This document shows, piece after piece, positions 1 to 6,288 of a stretch of DNA of 9,270 nucleotides. The position numbers and the translations under genes are program-made. Numbering within the stretch: position 1 is the stretch's first letter; the number at the start of each line of letters is the position of its first letter. The notes under the pieces were generated by a model. That model saw only the letters and a list, made by a program, of their open reading frames with translations, did no database searches and was not told where the DNA came from. The stretch covers positions 1 through 9,270 of the forward strand of contig SFZC01000076.1 of the NCBI GenBank assembly GCA_004558955.1. Direction: 5' to 3'. Source of the DNA: a bacterium (lineage in GTDB: Bacteria > Cyanobacteriota > Vampirovibrionia > Gastranaerophilales > Gastranaerophilaceae).

Positions 1-210
1 GTCATTTTTAATGGCATTTTTTTTGAGTTTTAACTGCTTCATCAAAGTGTACTCATAAGACGGATTTAACAAATCCCACAAATTTTGCAAAATTCTGTTT
101 GAAGTTGTGGTTTCGTAACGCAACGCTCCAACGATTTTCGCACCCGAATCCACCGCCCCGAGTATCATATTAGAAAGCATTAACCCTTTTCCGATAATCA
201 CAACCTTCAT
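1..210 (-). CDS. N-terminal fragment of a formyltransferase-like protein (cut by window edge)
   Basis: Seventy codons are open on the minus strand, from an ATG at 210 to the left edge with no stop, so the C-terminal part lies outside the window. The protein starts with a beta-strand and glycine turn (M-K-V-V-I-I-G-K-G), then a helix and a second strand (residues 24-31, K-I-V-G-A-L-R-Y). This resembles the nucleotide-fold start of formyl transferase domain proteins such as methionyl-tRNA formyltransferase. The catalytic Asn/His/Asp of that family would fall further downstream, so the function cannot be confirmed. After residue 35 the sequence is Leu/Lys-rich. There is no Shine-Dalgarno upstream; a perfect TATAAT ends 6 nt before the ATG. 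Other Rossmann-like enzymes are possible. Coding is likely, the family tentative. Confidence 0.6.
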   Translation of the reverse strand, partial: MKVVIIGKGLMLSNMILGAVDSGAKIVGALRYETTTSNRILQNLWDLLNPSYEYTLMKQLKLKKNAIKND

Positions 211-216
211 ATTTGA

Positions 217-244
217 ATTATAAACTAAAAAGTATGTTTCGCAA
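217..244 (-). promoter_or_regulatory. Candidate promoter for the left-edge gene, possibly giving a leaderless mRNA
   Basis: On the minus strand TATAAT (217-222) matches the sigma-70 -10 consensus in full. TTGCGA (239-244, 4 of 6) lies 16 bp upstream of it. Six nucleotides separate the -10 from the ATG at 210, so a normal initiation distance would start transcription at the A of the start codon. The -35 candidate falls within or beside the loop of the upstream gene's terminator hairpin. The -10 is convincing; the -35 is weak. Confidence 0.45.
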
Positions 245-263
245 TTACAAAACATACTTTTTA
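226..263 (-). terminator. Rho-independent terminator of the 283-residue protein gene
   Basis: A perfect 14-bp inverted repeat (226-239 and 250-263) encloses a 10-nt loop. On the minus strand it lies 27 bp past the stop codon at 290. The stem is A/T-rich at its base (AAAAAGTATGTTT arm), so the transcript ends in a run of U as the 3' arm is completed. It separates the 290-1141 gene from the left-edge gene. Confidence 0.7.
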
Positions 264-289
264 AGATTTATTTACATTTTGGATAATGT

Positions 290-1141
290 TTATACTTCTT
301 CTTCCACAGGTTGTTGTTCTTCGGCAACTCTTTCTGCCAATTCTACTTCAGCCCTTGCTTCATCACGCAATTCTCTCAGTTCTGCATAATGCTGAGCGGC
401 AACATTATCTTTAACTGCGGCGTGCTTGCAAGAATGAGCAACTTGGGTTACTATCATCATCATTGGAGCCCAATCAATAAGACCTTTTGCAAAGCCTTTC
501 AATGCTGACGGAACTTTGTCCATGCCTTTTGAAATTTTATTCAAAACTTTACTGTTTTCAAGAACTTTGTCTAATCTTGAAACAACTTCGGTAAATTTTG
601 CAGCAGTTTCAGGTTTTATTGCATTAAGAACTTTTGGAGCAAGTTTAGAAGCTCCGGTTAATGCAAGAGCAACCGCACCGATTGATGCACCGATTGTCAA
701 ACCTAAGGATAAGAACGGGTGATTTTGGTCAAATTTTCTCACTGTGTCACTGTTTTTACTTACTTTATTTTTAACTGCAAAAATTCCGTCTATCAATAAG
801 AAAGTTCCTAACCAACTTGCATTAGCACCTGAGAATTTTGCCAAATTACCTAAACGTCCTTTTACCGGATTTCTTACAACCGTTGCCAAACCGCCTACTA
901 CAGGCAAGCTCCAATATAAAGCATTATTAATTCTTTTATGTTTTCTGTCATTAACATCATAAGAAGCTTGTAATTTTGCTAATCTTGCTAAATCTTCATC
1001 ACTTGCGTTAGGCAAATCATCAAGAACATTTGTTGCTGCAGGAATAAAACCACCTTTAGGAACATCATTATAACCGAAATCACGTTTTTTTCTTGAACCA
1101 AAGGATTCAACGTTATTTAAAGAAACCGCATTTACTTGCAT
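290..1141 (-). CDS. Hypothetical protein with several hydrophobic segments
   Basis: 283 residues; I do not recognise the family. The N-terminus is polar, not a signal peptide, and carries a short S-F-G-S-R-K-K motif (residues 13-19). Charged residues 45-70 precede hydrophobic stretches at about 76-89, 108-123, 143-162 and 217-236, the last with a Met run (M227-M229). Residues 175-215 are probably amphipathic helix. The tail from about 250 is a charged helix ending in a run of Glu. This suggests a membrane-associated protein with cytoplasmic ends, though Gly/Ala-rich segments could instead pack as soluble helices. The ATG at 1141 is the first possible start, with AGGTG (1147-1151) 5 nt upstream. 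It has its own promoter and terminator and no functional neighbour. Short N-terminal F-G motifs recur, as I recall, in hypothetical proteins of gut Melainabacteria; that is inference. Confidence 0.85.
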   Translation of the reverse strand: MQVNAVSLNNVESFGSRKKRDFGYNDVPKGGFIPAATNVLDDLPNASDEDLARLAKLQASYDVNDRKHKRINNALYWSLPVVGGLATVVRNPVKGRLGNLAKFSGANASWLGTFLLIDGIFAVKNKVSKNSDTVRKFDQNHPFLSLGLTIGASIGAVALALTGASKLAPKVLNAIKPETAAKFTEVVSRLDKVLENSKVLNKISKGMDKVPSALKGFAKGLIDWAPMMMIVTQVAHSCKHAAVKDNVAAQHYAELRELRDEARAEVELAERVAEEQQPVEEEV

Positions 1142-1168
1142 AATTACACCTACACTTTCTACACTTTT

Positions 1169-1197
1169 ATTATATATATTTAAAAGCTAAAAGTAAA
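1169..1197 (-). promoter_or_regulatory. Sigma-70-type promoter of the 283-residue protein gene
   Basis: On the minus strand a perfect TATAAT (1169-1174) lies 17 bp downstream of TTTACT (1192-1197, 4 of 6 matches). Transcription should start near 1162, giving a leader of about 20 nt that includes the AGGTG ribosome site at 1147-1151. Confidence 0.65.
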
Positions 1198-1234
1198 TTT
1201 TTTTGTTATTTTATGAAAAATTTTTACTAAAATG

Positions 1235-1263
1235 TTTACAAATATTTATATTTCTAATACTAT
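1235..1263 (+). promoter_or_regulatory. Candidate promoter of mtaB, positioned for a leaderless transcript
   Basis: TTTACA (1235-1240, 5 of 6) and TACTAT (1258-1263, matching the key T-A-n-n-A-T positions) are 17 bp apart. The -10 ends 6 nt before the ATG at 1270. An alternative is TTTACT (1223-1228), 18 bp, TATATT (1247-1252), which would give a leader of about 11 nt. Either way the leader is very short. Confidence 0.4.
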
Positions 1264-1269
1264 TGTGGA

Positions 1270-2556
1270 ATGAAAACTTTTTATATTCATACAATGGGCT
1301 GTCGAGCCAACCAATTTGAAAGTGCAATAATTGAAGAAAAACTCATAGATAAGGGATTAATAAAAGTTGACAAAATCCAAGAGGCTGACATTTATGTGCT
1401 AAATTCGTGTTCTGTTACGCATAAAAGTGATAACGAAGCACTATATTTATTAAGAGCCGCAAAACATAAAAATCCTTCTATCATCAACGTTTTGACAGGT
1501 TGTTTTGCACAAATCGAAAAAGACGAATTGCTAAAATACGATTTCATCGACTATGTTTTAGGAAATAACGAAAAATTGAACATGTATGAATATTTAATCA
1601 GCAAAACAAAATTTTCGGCACAAGATGTTTTGGAAATGTCGGAATTTAATGCCGTAGAACTTCACGACACGACAAAAACCCGAGCAGCCGTGAAAATTCA
1701 AGACGGTTGCGATAACCGCTGTACATACTGCATAATTTGGAAAGCAAGAGGAAAAAGCCGAAGTGCAAAACCTGATTTTATAATAAATCAAATCAATAAT
1801 TTTTCAAAAAACGGCTTCAAAGAAGTGATGATAACAGGAATTCACATAGGACAATGGGGAAAGGAATTTGACCTGTCGCTAATTGATTTATTAAAAGAAA
1901 TTGAAGAAAAAACGACAATCGAACGTTACCGACTGGGTTCGCTCAATCCGCCAGAAATCACTCCCGAATTGTTGGAATTTCTGAAAAACTCAAAGAAATT
2001 CTGTCCGCATTTTCATTTGTCGCTCCAATCCGCAAACGACAAGACTTTAAAATCGATGAACAGATTTTACAAAACGGATTTTTACCTGTCTTTGATTGAT
2101 AAAATCAATGAAGCTTTTGATTTGCCGTTCTTGGGAAGTGACATTATTGTAGGGTTTGCAGGCGAAACTGAAGAAGATTTTGAAATCACAAAAAACAATC
2201 TTCAAAAATCAGGTCTGACACAAATTCACACATTCCCTTATTCAATAAGAAAAGGTTCAATCGGTGAAAATTTGCCAAATCAGGTTGAGGAAAATGTAAA
2301 AACATCTCGTGCAAACCTTGTAAAAGCGATTTCTAAAAATAAATATAACAAATTTGTAGAAAAAAATATCGGCAAAGTTCAAGAAATAATCATAGAAAAA
2401 CACCGTGACAAACACACAGGGAACCTAAAAGGATTAACGAGAAATTACCTGTCGGTGCAAGTCGTTTCAGATGAGGAAAATTTATACAACACTATTCAAA
2501 ACGTCAAAATTACAAAAGTTGAAAACGGTTTGATTTTTGCGGAAATTCTTAAATAA
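1270..2556 (+). CDS. mtaB: Radical SAM tRNA methylthiotransferase, MtaB-like
   Basis: 428 residues, about the usual MtaB length. MtaB methylthiolates the threonylcarbamoyl adenosine (t6A) at tRNA position 37, using S-adenosylmethionine and two 4Fe-4S clusters. The N-terminal methylthiotransferase domain has its three cluster cysteines at C11 (T-M-G-C-R-A-N-Q), C47 (N-S-C-S-V-T) and C78 (T-G-C-F-A-Q). The radical SAM core has C147, C151 and C154 in D-G-C-D-N-R-C-T-Y-C. A TRAM-type RNA-binding domain fills about 365-428. The C-R-A-N-Q and S-V-T signatures favour MtaB over MiaB or RimO. Several normally conserved positions differ: I-I-W for I-I-P after the cluster, Q-S-A for Q-S-G (253-255), and G-F-A-G for G-F-P-G (295-298). 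The ATG is fixed by an in-frame TAA at 1255-1257; there is only a weak GTGG before it. The family call is firm; the t6A specificity is inferred. Confidence 0.93.
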   Translation: MKTFYIHTMGCRANQFESAIIEEKLIDKGLIKVDKIQEADIYVLNSCSVTHKSDNEALYLLRAAKHKNPSIINVLTGCFAQIEKDELLKYDFIDYVLGNNEKLNMYEYLISKTKFSAQDVLEMSEFNAVELHDTTKTRAAVKIQDGCDNRCTYCIIWKARGKSRSAKPDFIINQINNFSKNGFKEVMITGIHIGQWGKEFDLSLIDLLKEIEEKTTIERYRLGSLNPPEITPELLEFLKNSKKFCPHFHLSLQSANDKTLKSMNRFYKTDFYLSLIDKINEAFDLPFLGSDIIVGFAGETEEDFEITKNNLQKSGLTQIHTFPYSIRKGSIGENLPNQVEENVKTSRANLVKAISKNKYNKFVEKNIGKVQEIIIEKHRDKHTGNLKGLTRNYLSVQVVSDEENLYNTIQNVKITKVENGLIFAEILK

Positions 2557-2571
2557 TAAATTTTAAGAATT
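2544..2571 (+). other. AT-rich hairpin spanning the mtaB stop codon
   Basis: A 10-bp perfect inverted repeat (2544-2553 and 2562-2571, arm AATTCTTAAA) puts the TAA stop (2554-2556) in its 8-nt loop. No T-run follows, so it is not a standard intrinsic terminator. It may protect the mRNA 3' end or be chance in AT-rich DNA. No other terminator is visible between mtaB and the next gene, so readthrough is possible. Confidence 0.3.
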
Positions 2572-2604
2572 GTATAGCTTATTAAAAAACACGAAACTAT
2601 TTTC

Positions 2605-2633
2605 TTGAAAAAAAAAATAATTTATAAGATAAT
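2605..2633 (+). promoter_or_regulatory. Promoter of the Na/Pi cotransporter gene
   Basis: TTGAAA (2605-2610) and GATAAT (2628-2633, 5 of 6) are separated by exactly 17 bp of almost pure A/T. Transcription should start near 2640, giving a leader of about 72 nt. I see no Pho-box-like direct repeat, so phosphate control is not shown. Confidence 0.6.
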
Positions 2634-2661
2634 GCCCCTGTGTAGTTTTTGGAATAAAAAT

Positions 2662-2712
2662 ATGACTAGCTATTTTATTTTAAACATGAAAAATTTATGG
2701 GGGATTAGATAA
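2662..2712 (+). other. Possible 16-codon upstream ORF overlapping the transporter start
   Basis: An ATG at 2662 opens a 16-residue frame, MTSYFILNMKNLWGIR. Its TAA (2710-2712) shares its last A with the transporter ATG (TAATG overlap). A weak GGA (2651-2653) lies 8 nt upstream. The frame runs through the transporter's own GGGGG ribosome site (2699-2703). The overlap geometry suits translational coupling, but a frame this short can arise by chance. Confidence 0.25.
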
Positions 2713-4472
2713 TGGATATTTTTTCTATCTTTACACTATGCGGAGGTTTGGCATTTTTCCTATACGGAATGATGGTCATGTCCGCAGGACTTGAAAAAAT
2801 TGCCGGCGGAAAGATGGAAAAGATGCTCGAAAAAATGACATCTAATCCGTTAAAAAGTCTTTTATTAGGTGCAGGAATTACGATGGCAGTACAGAGCTCC
2901 TCAGCCGTAACGGTTATGCTCGTAGGGTTTGTAAACTCAGGAATTATGAAATTGTCGCAGGCTATCGGAGTTATCATGGGTTCAAACGTTGGAACGACAA
3001 TAACTTCATGGATTTTAAGTTTGTCAGGTATTCAAAGTAATAACTTCTTTATAAGAATGTTAAAACCTGAATCTTTTACTCCAATCCTTGCCCTAATCGG
3101 TGTAATAATGATTATGACATCACCTAAAAGCACTTCAAGACGGAAAAACTTTGGCACATTCTTTGTCGGTTTTGCCGTCTTAATGTTTGGTATGGGATTG
3201 ATGTCATCCTCAATGAGCCCGTTGGCGGATGACCCAAGATTTGCTCATATCTTAACAGCCTTTGCAAATCCAATCTTCGGTTTGTTTGTCGGACTTGTTG
3301 TTACTGCTGTTATCCAAAGCTCTGCCGCTTCAGTCGGTATGTTGCAGGCACTTTCTATGACTGGCGGAGTTACTTATGCAATGGCAGTGCCGATTATAAT
3401 CGGTCAAAACATCGGAACTTGTATAACTGCCGTACTTTCAAGTATCGGAGTAACAACAAATGCAAAACGAGTTTCTGTGGTTCACGTTGCATTTAACGTT
3501 CTCGGTGCTTTAATCTTTTTACCGTTATACGAACTAGGTCACTATTTTATAAACTACCCGTTCTCGGAAGCAGTTAGCCCATTTGGAATAGCGGTTGTTC
3601 ATTCGATTTTTAACGTTGCTACAACTGTAATTTTATTCCCGTTTGCAAAAGCCTTGGAAAAATTAGCACTACGCGTTATAAAAGACGAGAAAAACGAATC
3701 AGAAGTTATTTTGGACGAAAGACTGTTGCTAACTCCGTCTTTTGCAATCACACAATGCTACAAAGTAACGGCAACAATGGCAAAAATAACAAGAGATACA
3801 TTGGTTATGTCTGTTAGAATGTTGAAACAATATAATCCGAAGGTTTCTGAAATTATCAACAAAAACGAAGTTAGAATCGACAAATATCAAGATACTTTGG
3901 AATCTTTCTTGCAAAAACTTTCAGGTCGTGAATTGTCAGACGAAGACAGTAACAAGATTTCACAACTGTTCTTATCAATTTCTGATTACGAAAAAATTGC
4001 AGATCACGCAATTCACATTTTGAGTATCGCAACCAAAATTCACCGCAAAGAATGGAGTTTCTCACCAGAAACCATTGACGAATTAAAACGTGTAGTTAAC
4101 GCGGTAAAAGAGGTTTTCGATGTCACTGTAAACGCCTTTGTCGGACACGATTTGACAATGGCATACCATGTAGAACCGCTTGAACAGGTGGTCGATGATA
4201 TTGCGTATTTCGCAAAGAAAAATCACATCAAGCGTGTTAAAAAAGACAAATCTCACATCAAACGAAGCTTTGCCTATGCTGAGATATTGAACGATTTGGA
4301 AAGAATTTCAGACCACTGTTCTAATATTGCTACAAATATTATTCAGTCAACAAATTCCTCACTTCCAAAACATATTTTAAAAAACAAACTAAAAGAAGCG
4401 GATACGGGTGATTTTAAGGCTCAAGTCGAAGCCTTCCGTGCAAAATATGCGGTTGAACCAATTAGTTTATAA
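2712..4472 (+). CDS. Na+/phosphate cotransporter with C-terminal PhoU-like domain
   Basis: 586 residues, in the range of NptA/YjbB-type transporters. It is an inner-membrane protein that, by family, moves phosphate coupled to sodium; E. coli YjbB is linked to phosphate export. Two inverted Na_Pi_cotrans repeats are visible, each with the hallmark motif: Q-S-S-S-A at 61-65 and Q-S-S-A-A at 202-206. Each is followed by a glycine-rich stretch (G-S-N-V-G-T-T at 90-96; G-Q-N-I-G-T-C at 231-237). Membrane helices cover about 5-25, 48-75, 83-104, 122-137, 146-166, 184-210, 222-245, 255-275 and 290-312. From about 340 to 545 is a PhoU-like helical domain with D-Y-E-K-I-A-D-H (425-432) and D-L-E-R-I-S-D-H (528-535), the family's metal-binding motifs. 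The ATG is the first in-frame start after a TAG at 2706-2708, and GGGGG (2699-2703) lies 8 nt upstream. Direction of transport is unknown. Confidence 0.93.
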   Translation: MDIFSIFTLCGGLAFFLYGMMVMSAGLEKIAGGKMEKMLEKMTSNPLKSLLLGAGITMAVQSSSAVTVMLVGFVNSGIMKLSQAIGVIMGSNVGTTITSWILSLSGIQSNNFFIRMLKPESFTPILALIGVIMIMTSPKSTSRRKNFGTFFVGFAVLMFGMGLMSSSMSPLADDPRFAHILTAFANPIFGLFVGLVVTAVIQSSAASVGMLQALSMTGGVTYAMAVPIIIGQNIGTCITAVLSSIGVTTNAKRVSVVHVAFNVLGALIFLPLYELGHYFINYPFSEAVSPFGIAVVHSIFNVATTVILFPFAKALEKLALRVIKDEKNESEVILDERLLLTPSFAITQCYKVTATMAKITRDTLVMSVRMLKQYNPKVSEIINKNEVRIDKYQDTLESFLQKLSGRELSDEDSNKISQLFLSISDYEKIADHAIHILSIATKIHRKEWSFSPETIDELKRVVNAVKEVFDVTVNAFVGHDLTMAYHVEPLEQVVDDIAYFAKKNHIKRVKKDKSHIKRSFAYAEILNDLERISDHCSNIATNIIQSTNSSLPKHILKNKLKEADTGDFKAQVEAFRAKYAVEPISL

Positions 4473-4500
4473 TCATATTTTACAAATAAATTTGTATTAA

Positions 4501-4530
4501 AAAAGCAGTCAATGAAAAATGACTGCTTTT
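4501..4530. terminator. Bidirectional intrinsic terminator between the transporter gene and ychF
   Basis: An 11-bp perfect stem (4501-4511 and 4520-4530, arm AAAAGCAGTCA) has an 8-nt loop. It lies 28 bp past the transporter stop and 31 bp past the ychF stop on the other strand. The plus strand ends in CTTTTAG. The minus strand has a longer T-run from the A-run at 4499-4504, so it should work better for ychF. Confidence 0.85.
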
Positions 4531-4561
4531 AGTATTTATGTATTAAAATTCAAAATATATT

Positions 4562-5659
4562 TTATACGGCAAATCTGAAGTGAACCAAATCTCCGTCTTG
4601 AACAACATAATCTTTACCTTCAAGTCTTGTAACACCTTTATCTTTGCATGCAACATAAGAACCAAGTTCAACAAAGTCTTTATAAGGAGTGATTTCTGCA
4701 CGAATAAAGCCTTTTTCAAAATCAGTGTGGATAACACCTGCCGCTTGCGGAGCCTTAGTTCCTGCAGTAATAGTCCAAGCACGAACTTCTTTTTCCCCTG
4801 CGGTGATAAAAGTTCTCAAATTCAAAAGATTATAAACTGATTTAATCATTCTGTTAATTCCGCTATCCTCGATTCCAAGTTCTTTCAGGTATTCTTCTGC
4901 CTCTTCTTTACCTAAATCGGCAAGTTCTTCTTCAATTTTTGCAGTAATTACAACCATTTCAGCACCGTGTGTTTTAGCATATTCCGCAACTTTTTGTGTA
5001 TAATCGTTGCCGTTTTTCAAATCAAATTCAGAAACATTCGCACAGTAAATTACAGGTTTTGTTGACAACAAATTCAACATTTTAACAACAGGCAATTCAT
5101 CTTCATCAAAGTGTTTTTTGATATCAATGAACGTACAATCAGATAATAATTTAGCAAGTTTTGTTAAAACCTTATCCTCTAAAACTGCCTCTTTATCCCC
5201 TGATTTAACAACTTTAGAAATTCTTGCCTGACGTTTTTCAACAGATGCCATATCCGCAAGTGCAAGTTCCGTGTTAATCGTTTCAATGTCACTAATCGGG
5301 TCAACTTTACCCTCGACATGAATGGTGTTTTCGTCATCAAAACATCTTACCACCTGAATAATTGCATCAACTTCTCTGATATTTTGCAAAAATTGGTTTC
5401 CTAATCCTTCACCCTTGCTCGCTCCTTTTACCAAACCAGCAATATCAACAAATTCAATCGCTGTCGGTATGATTACATCTGTTTTACAAAGTTTTGCTAA
5501 AATCGGCAATCTTTCGTCCGGAACATCTACAACTCCGATATTCGGCTCGATTGTACAAAACGGATAATTCGCACTCTGAGCATTTCTTGCATTTGTCAAC
5601 GCATTAAATAAAGTCGATTTTCCAACATTTGGAAGCCCTACTATTCCTGTTTTTAACAT
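4562..5659 (-). CDS. ychF: Obg-family ATPase YchF (redox/ribosome-associated)
   Basis: 365 residues, matching the 363-365 typical of YchF/OLA1. YchF is a cytosolic P-loop protein of the Obg GTPase family that prefers ATP. It binds ribosomes and affects stress and redox responses. The P-loop is G-L-P-N-V-G-K-S (8-15); switch II is D-I-A-G-L-V-K-G-A-S (72-81). The G4 motif is N-V-S-E (208-211) in place of the N-K-x-D of true GTPases, which is the YchF hallmark. A helical insert (about 125-190) precedes a C-terminal TGS domain (about 282-364). The ATG is preceded by a clear AGAAGG ribosome site 8 nt away. The gene has its own promoter and shares a terminator with the convergent transporter gene. 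In many genomes pth precedes ychF; here it stands alone. Nothing is missing, and confidence is very high. Confidence 0.98.
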   Translation of the reverse strand: MLKTGIVGLPNVGKSTLFNALTNARNAQSANYPFCTIEPNIGVVDVPDERLPILAKLCKTDVIIPTAIEFVDIAGLVKGASKGEGLGNQFLQNIREVDAIIQVVRCFDDENTIHVEGKVDPISDIETINTELALADMASVEKRQARISKVVKSGDKEAVLEDKVLTKLAKLLSDCTFIDIKKHFDEDELPVVKMLNLLSTKPVIYCANVSEFDLKNGNDYTQKVAEYAKTHGAEMVVITAKIEEELADLGKEEAEEYLKELGIEDSGINRMIKSVYNLLNLRTFITAGEKEVRAWTITAGTKAPQAAGVIHTDFEKGFIRAEITPYKDFVELGSYVACKDKGVTRLEGKDYVVQDGDLVHFRFAV

Positions 5660-5676
5660 TTATATTTCCTTCTTTT

Positions 5677-5705
5677 ACTATACTTATAAATCTATTGTAC
5701 TTCAA
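5677..5705 (-). promoter_or_regulatory. Promoter of ychF
   Basis: On the minus strand TTGAAG (5700-5705) and TATAGT (5677-5682, 5 of 6) are 17 bp apart. Transcription would start near 5670, giving a very short leader (about 11 nt) into which the AGAAGG site just fits. Confidence 0.5.
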
Positions 5706-5753
5706 ACCAATTCTTTAATATAGCCTTTTTCTTTTATGTAAAGGTTTATTAAT

Positions 5754-5773
5754 TATTACGATATATTACGATT
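5754..5773. repeat. Tandem 10-bp repeat, candidate operator for the RHH protein
   Basis: TATTACGATA is followed directly by TATTACGATT, two copies with a 10-bp period and one mismatch. It lies between divergent ychF and the RHH gene, 95 bp before the RHH start. Ribbon-helix-helix repressors commonly bind tandem half-sites about one helical turn apart and often control their own gene. The link here is inference; the repeat itself is seen directly. Confidence 0.4.
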
Positions 5774-5856
5774 ATATACAAAATGAATAAAAAAAGAGCA
5801 ATTTTTTAATATCAAAATACTTTATAAATATGTAAGGGGATTACAAAAGGAAAAAT

Positions 5857-5863
5857 AAAGGAG
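5857..5863 (+). promoter_or_regulatory. Strong ribosome binding site of the RHH gene
   Basis: AAAGGAG with the GGAG core ending 5 nt before the ATG at 5869. It fixes this start and supports the small frame as a real gene. Confidence 0.8.
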
Positions 5864-5868
5864 TTAAA

Positions 5869-6057
5869 ATGGCAAGAGTACTTATTTCAATGCCTGAGAA
5901 ATTTCTAGACGAAATTGACACAGTGGCAAATTCAGAAAATCGCACAAGATCTGAACTAATCAGAGAAGCATTAAGAACTTATATGTATAGAAGTCAATTA
6001 AGAAATAGCAAAAAAGCCGTGACAAATGCGGAACTTCTTGATACACTGTTAGGGTAA
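5869..6057 (+). CDS. CopG-family ribbon-helix-helix DNA-binding protein
   Basis: 62 residues. The fold is easy to read: an N-terminal beta-strand (R-V-L-I-S-M-P, 3-9), helix A (10-21), the turn N-S-E-N-R-T (21-26) and helix B beginning R-S-E-L-I-R-E-A-L (27-35). Such proteins bind DNA as dimers through paired strands; many are antitoxins or autoregulators. The remaining tail (40-62) ends in a short Leu-rich helix, N-A-E-L-L-D-T-L-L (53-61), the sort of segment antitoxins use to bind a partner. No toxin gene follows: the next gene encodes a similar-sized, apparently related protein 51 bp downstream on the same strand, probably in the same transcript. The upstream tandem 10-bp repeat may be its operator. 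The fold call is secure. Whether it is an antitoxin, a free-standing regulator or a remnant is unknown. Confidence 0.9.
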   Translation: MARVLISMPEKFLDEIDTVANSENRTRSELIREALRTYMYRSQLRNSKKAVTNAELLDTLLG

Positions 6058-6108
6058 GCAAAAACTATTTAGGGGAAATAAAATTAAAGAAAAGGAAGAA
6101 GGTGGAAA

Positions 6109-6288
6109 ATGCCAAATAGCAGTTATCAAACATCGTCCGTGTACGAGTACATAAAATTGCTGGACAAAGAAGATGCAAAAATGGAGAATAATACGGATGC
6201 CATCAAATCAAGTATTAATCAATATATGTTGCATCATCGCAGAGCACAATCTAATGCTAAACTTTTAGAAAGTTTATTAGAAGATTAA
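6109..6288 (+). CDS. Small protein, probable diverged RHH paralogue
   Basis: 59 residues from the ATG at 6109 to the TAA at 6286-6288, preceded by AGAAGGTGG (6098-6105 region) 3 nt before the start. It lines up with the preceding RHH protein over nearly its whole length. The helix B region A-I-K-S-S-I-N-Q-Y-M (31-40) matches L-I-R-E-A-L-R-T-Y-M of the neighbour, with Y-M at residues 39-40 versus 38-39. Both end in the same short helix, here N-A-K-L-L-E-S-L-L (49-57). A five-residue gap separates the two matched blocks. The N-terminal strand is not conserved: S-S-Y-Q-T-S-S replaces R-V-L-I-S-M-P, so sequence-specific DNA binding may be lost. The partner-binding tail and dimer helix appear kept, so it could form heterodimers with its neighbour or bind the same partner. 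No database family is assigned; the paralogy is my reading of the alignment. Confidence 0.7.
   Translation: MPNSSYQTSSVYEYIKLLDKEDAKMENNTDAIKSSINQYMLHHRRAQSNAKLLESLLED

Noticed and set aside
4481..4496. Palindrome TACAAAT-AA-ATTTGTA after the transporter gene
   Set aside because: All but two pairs are A-T with a 2-nt loop and no T-run; the adjacent GC-containing hairpin at 4501-4530 explains termination.
4543..4782. Frame overlapping the 3' end of ychF on the same strand
   Set aside because: Shifted-frame shadow of ychF; it also runs past the ychF stop toward the terminator and has no plausible start signal.
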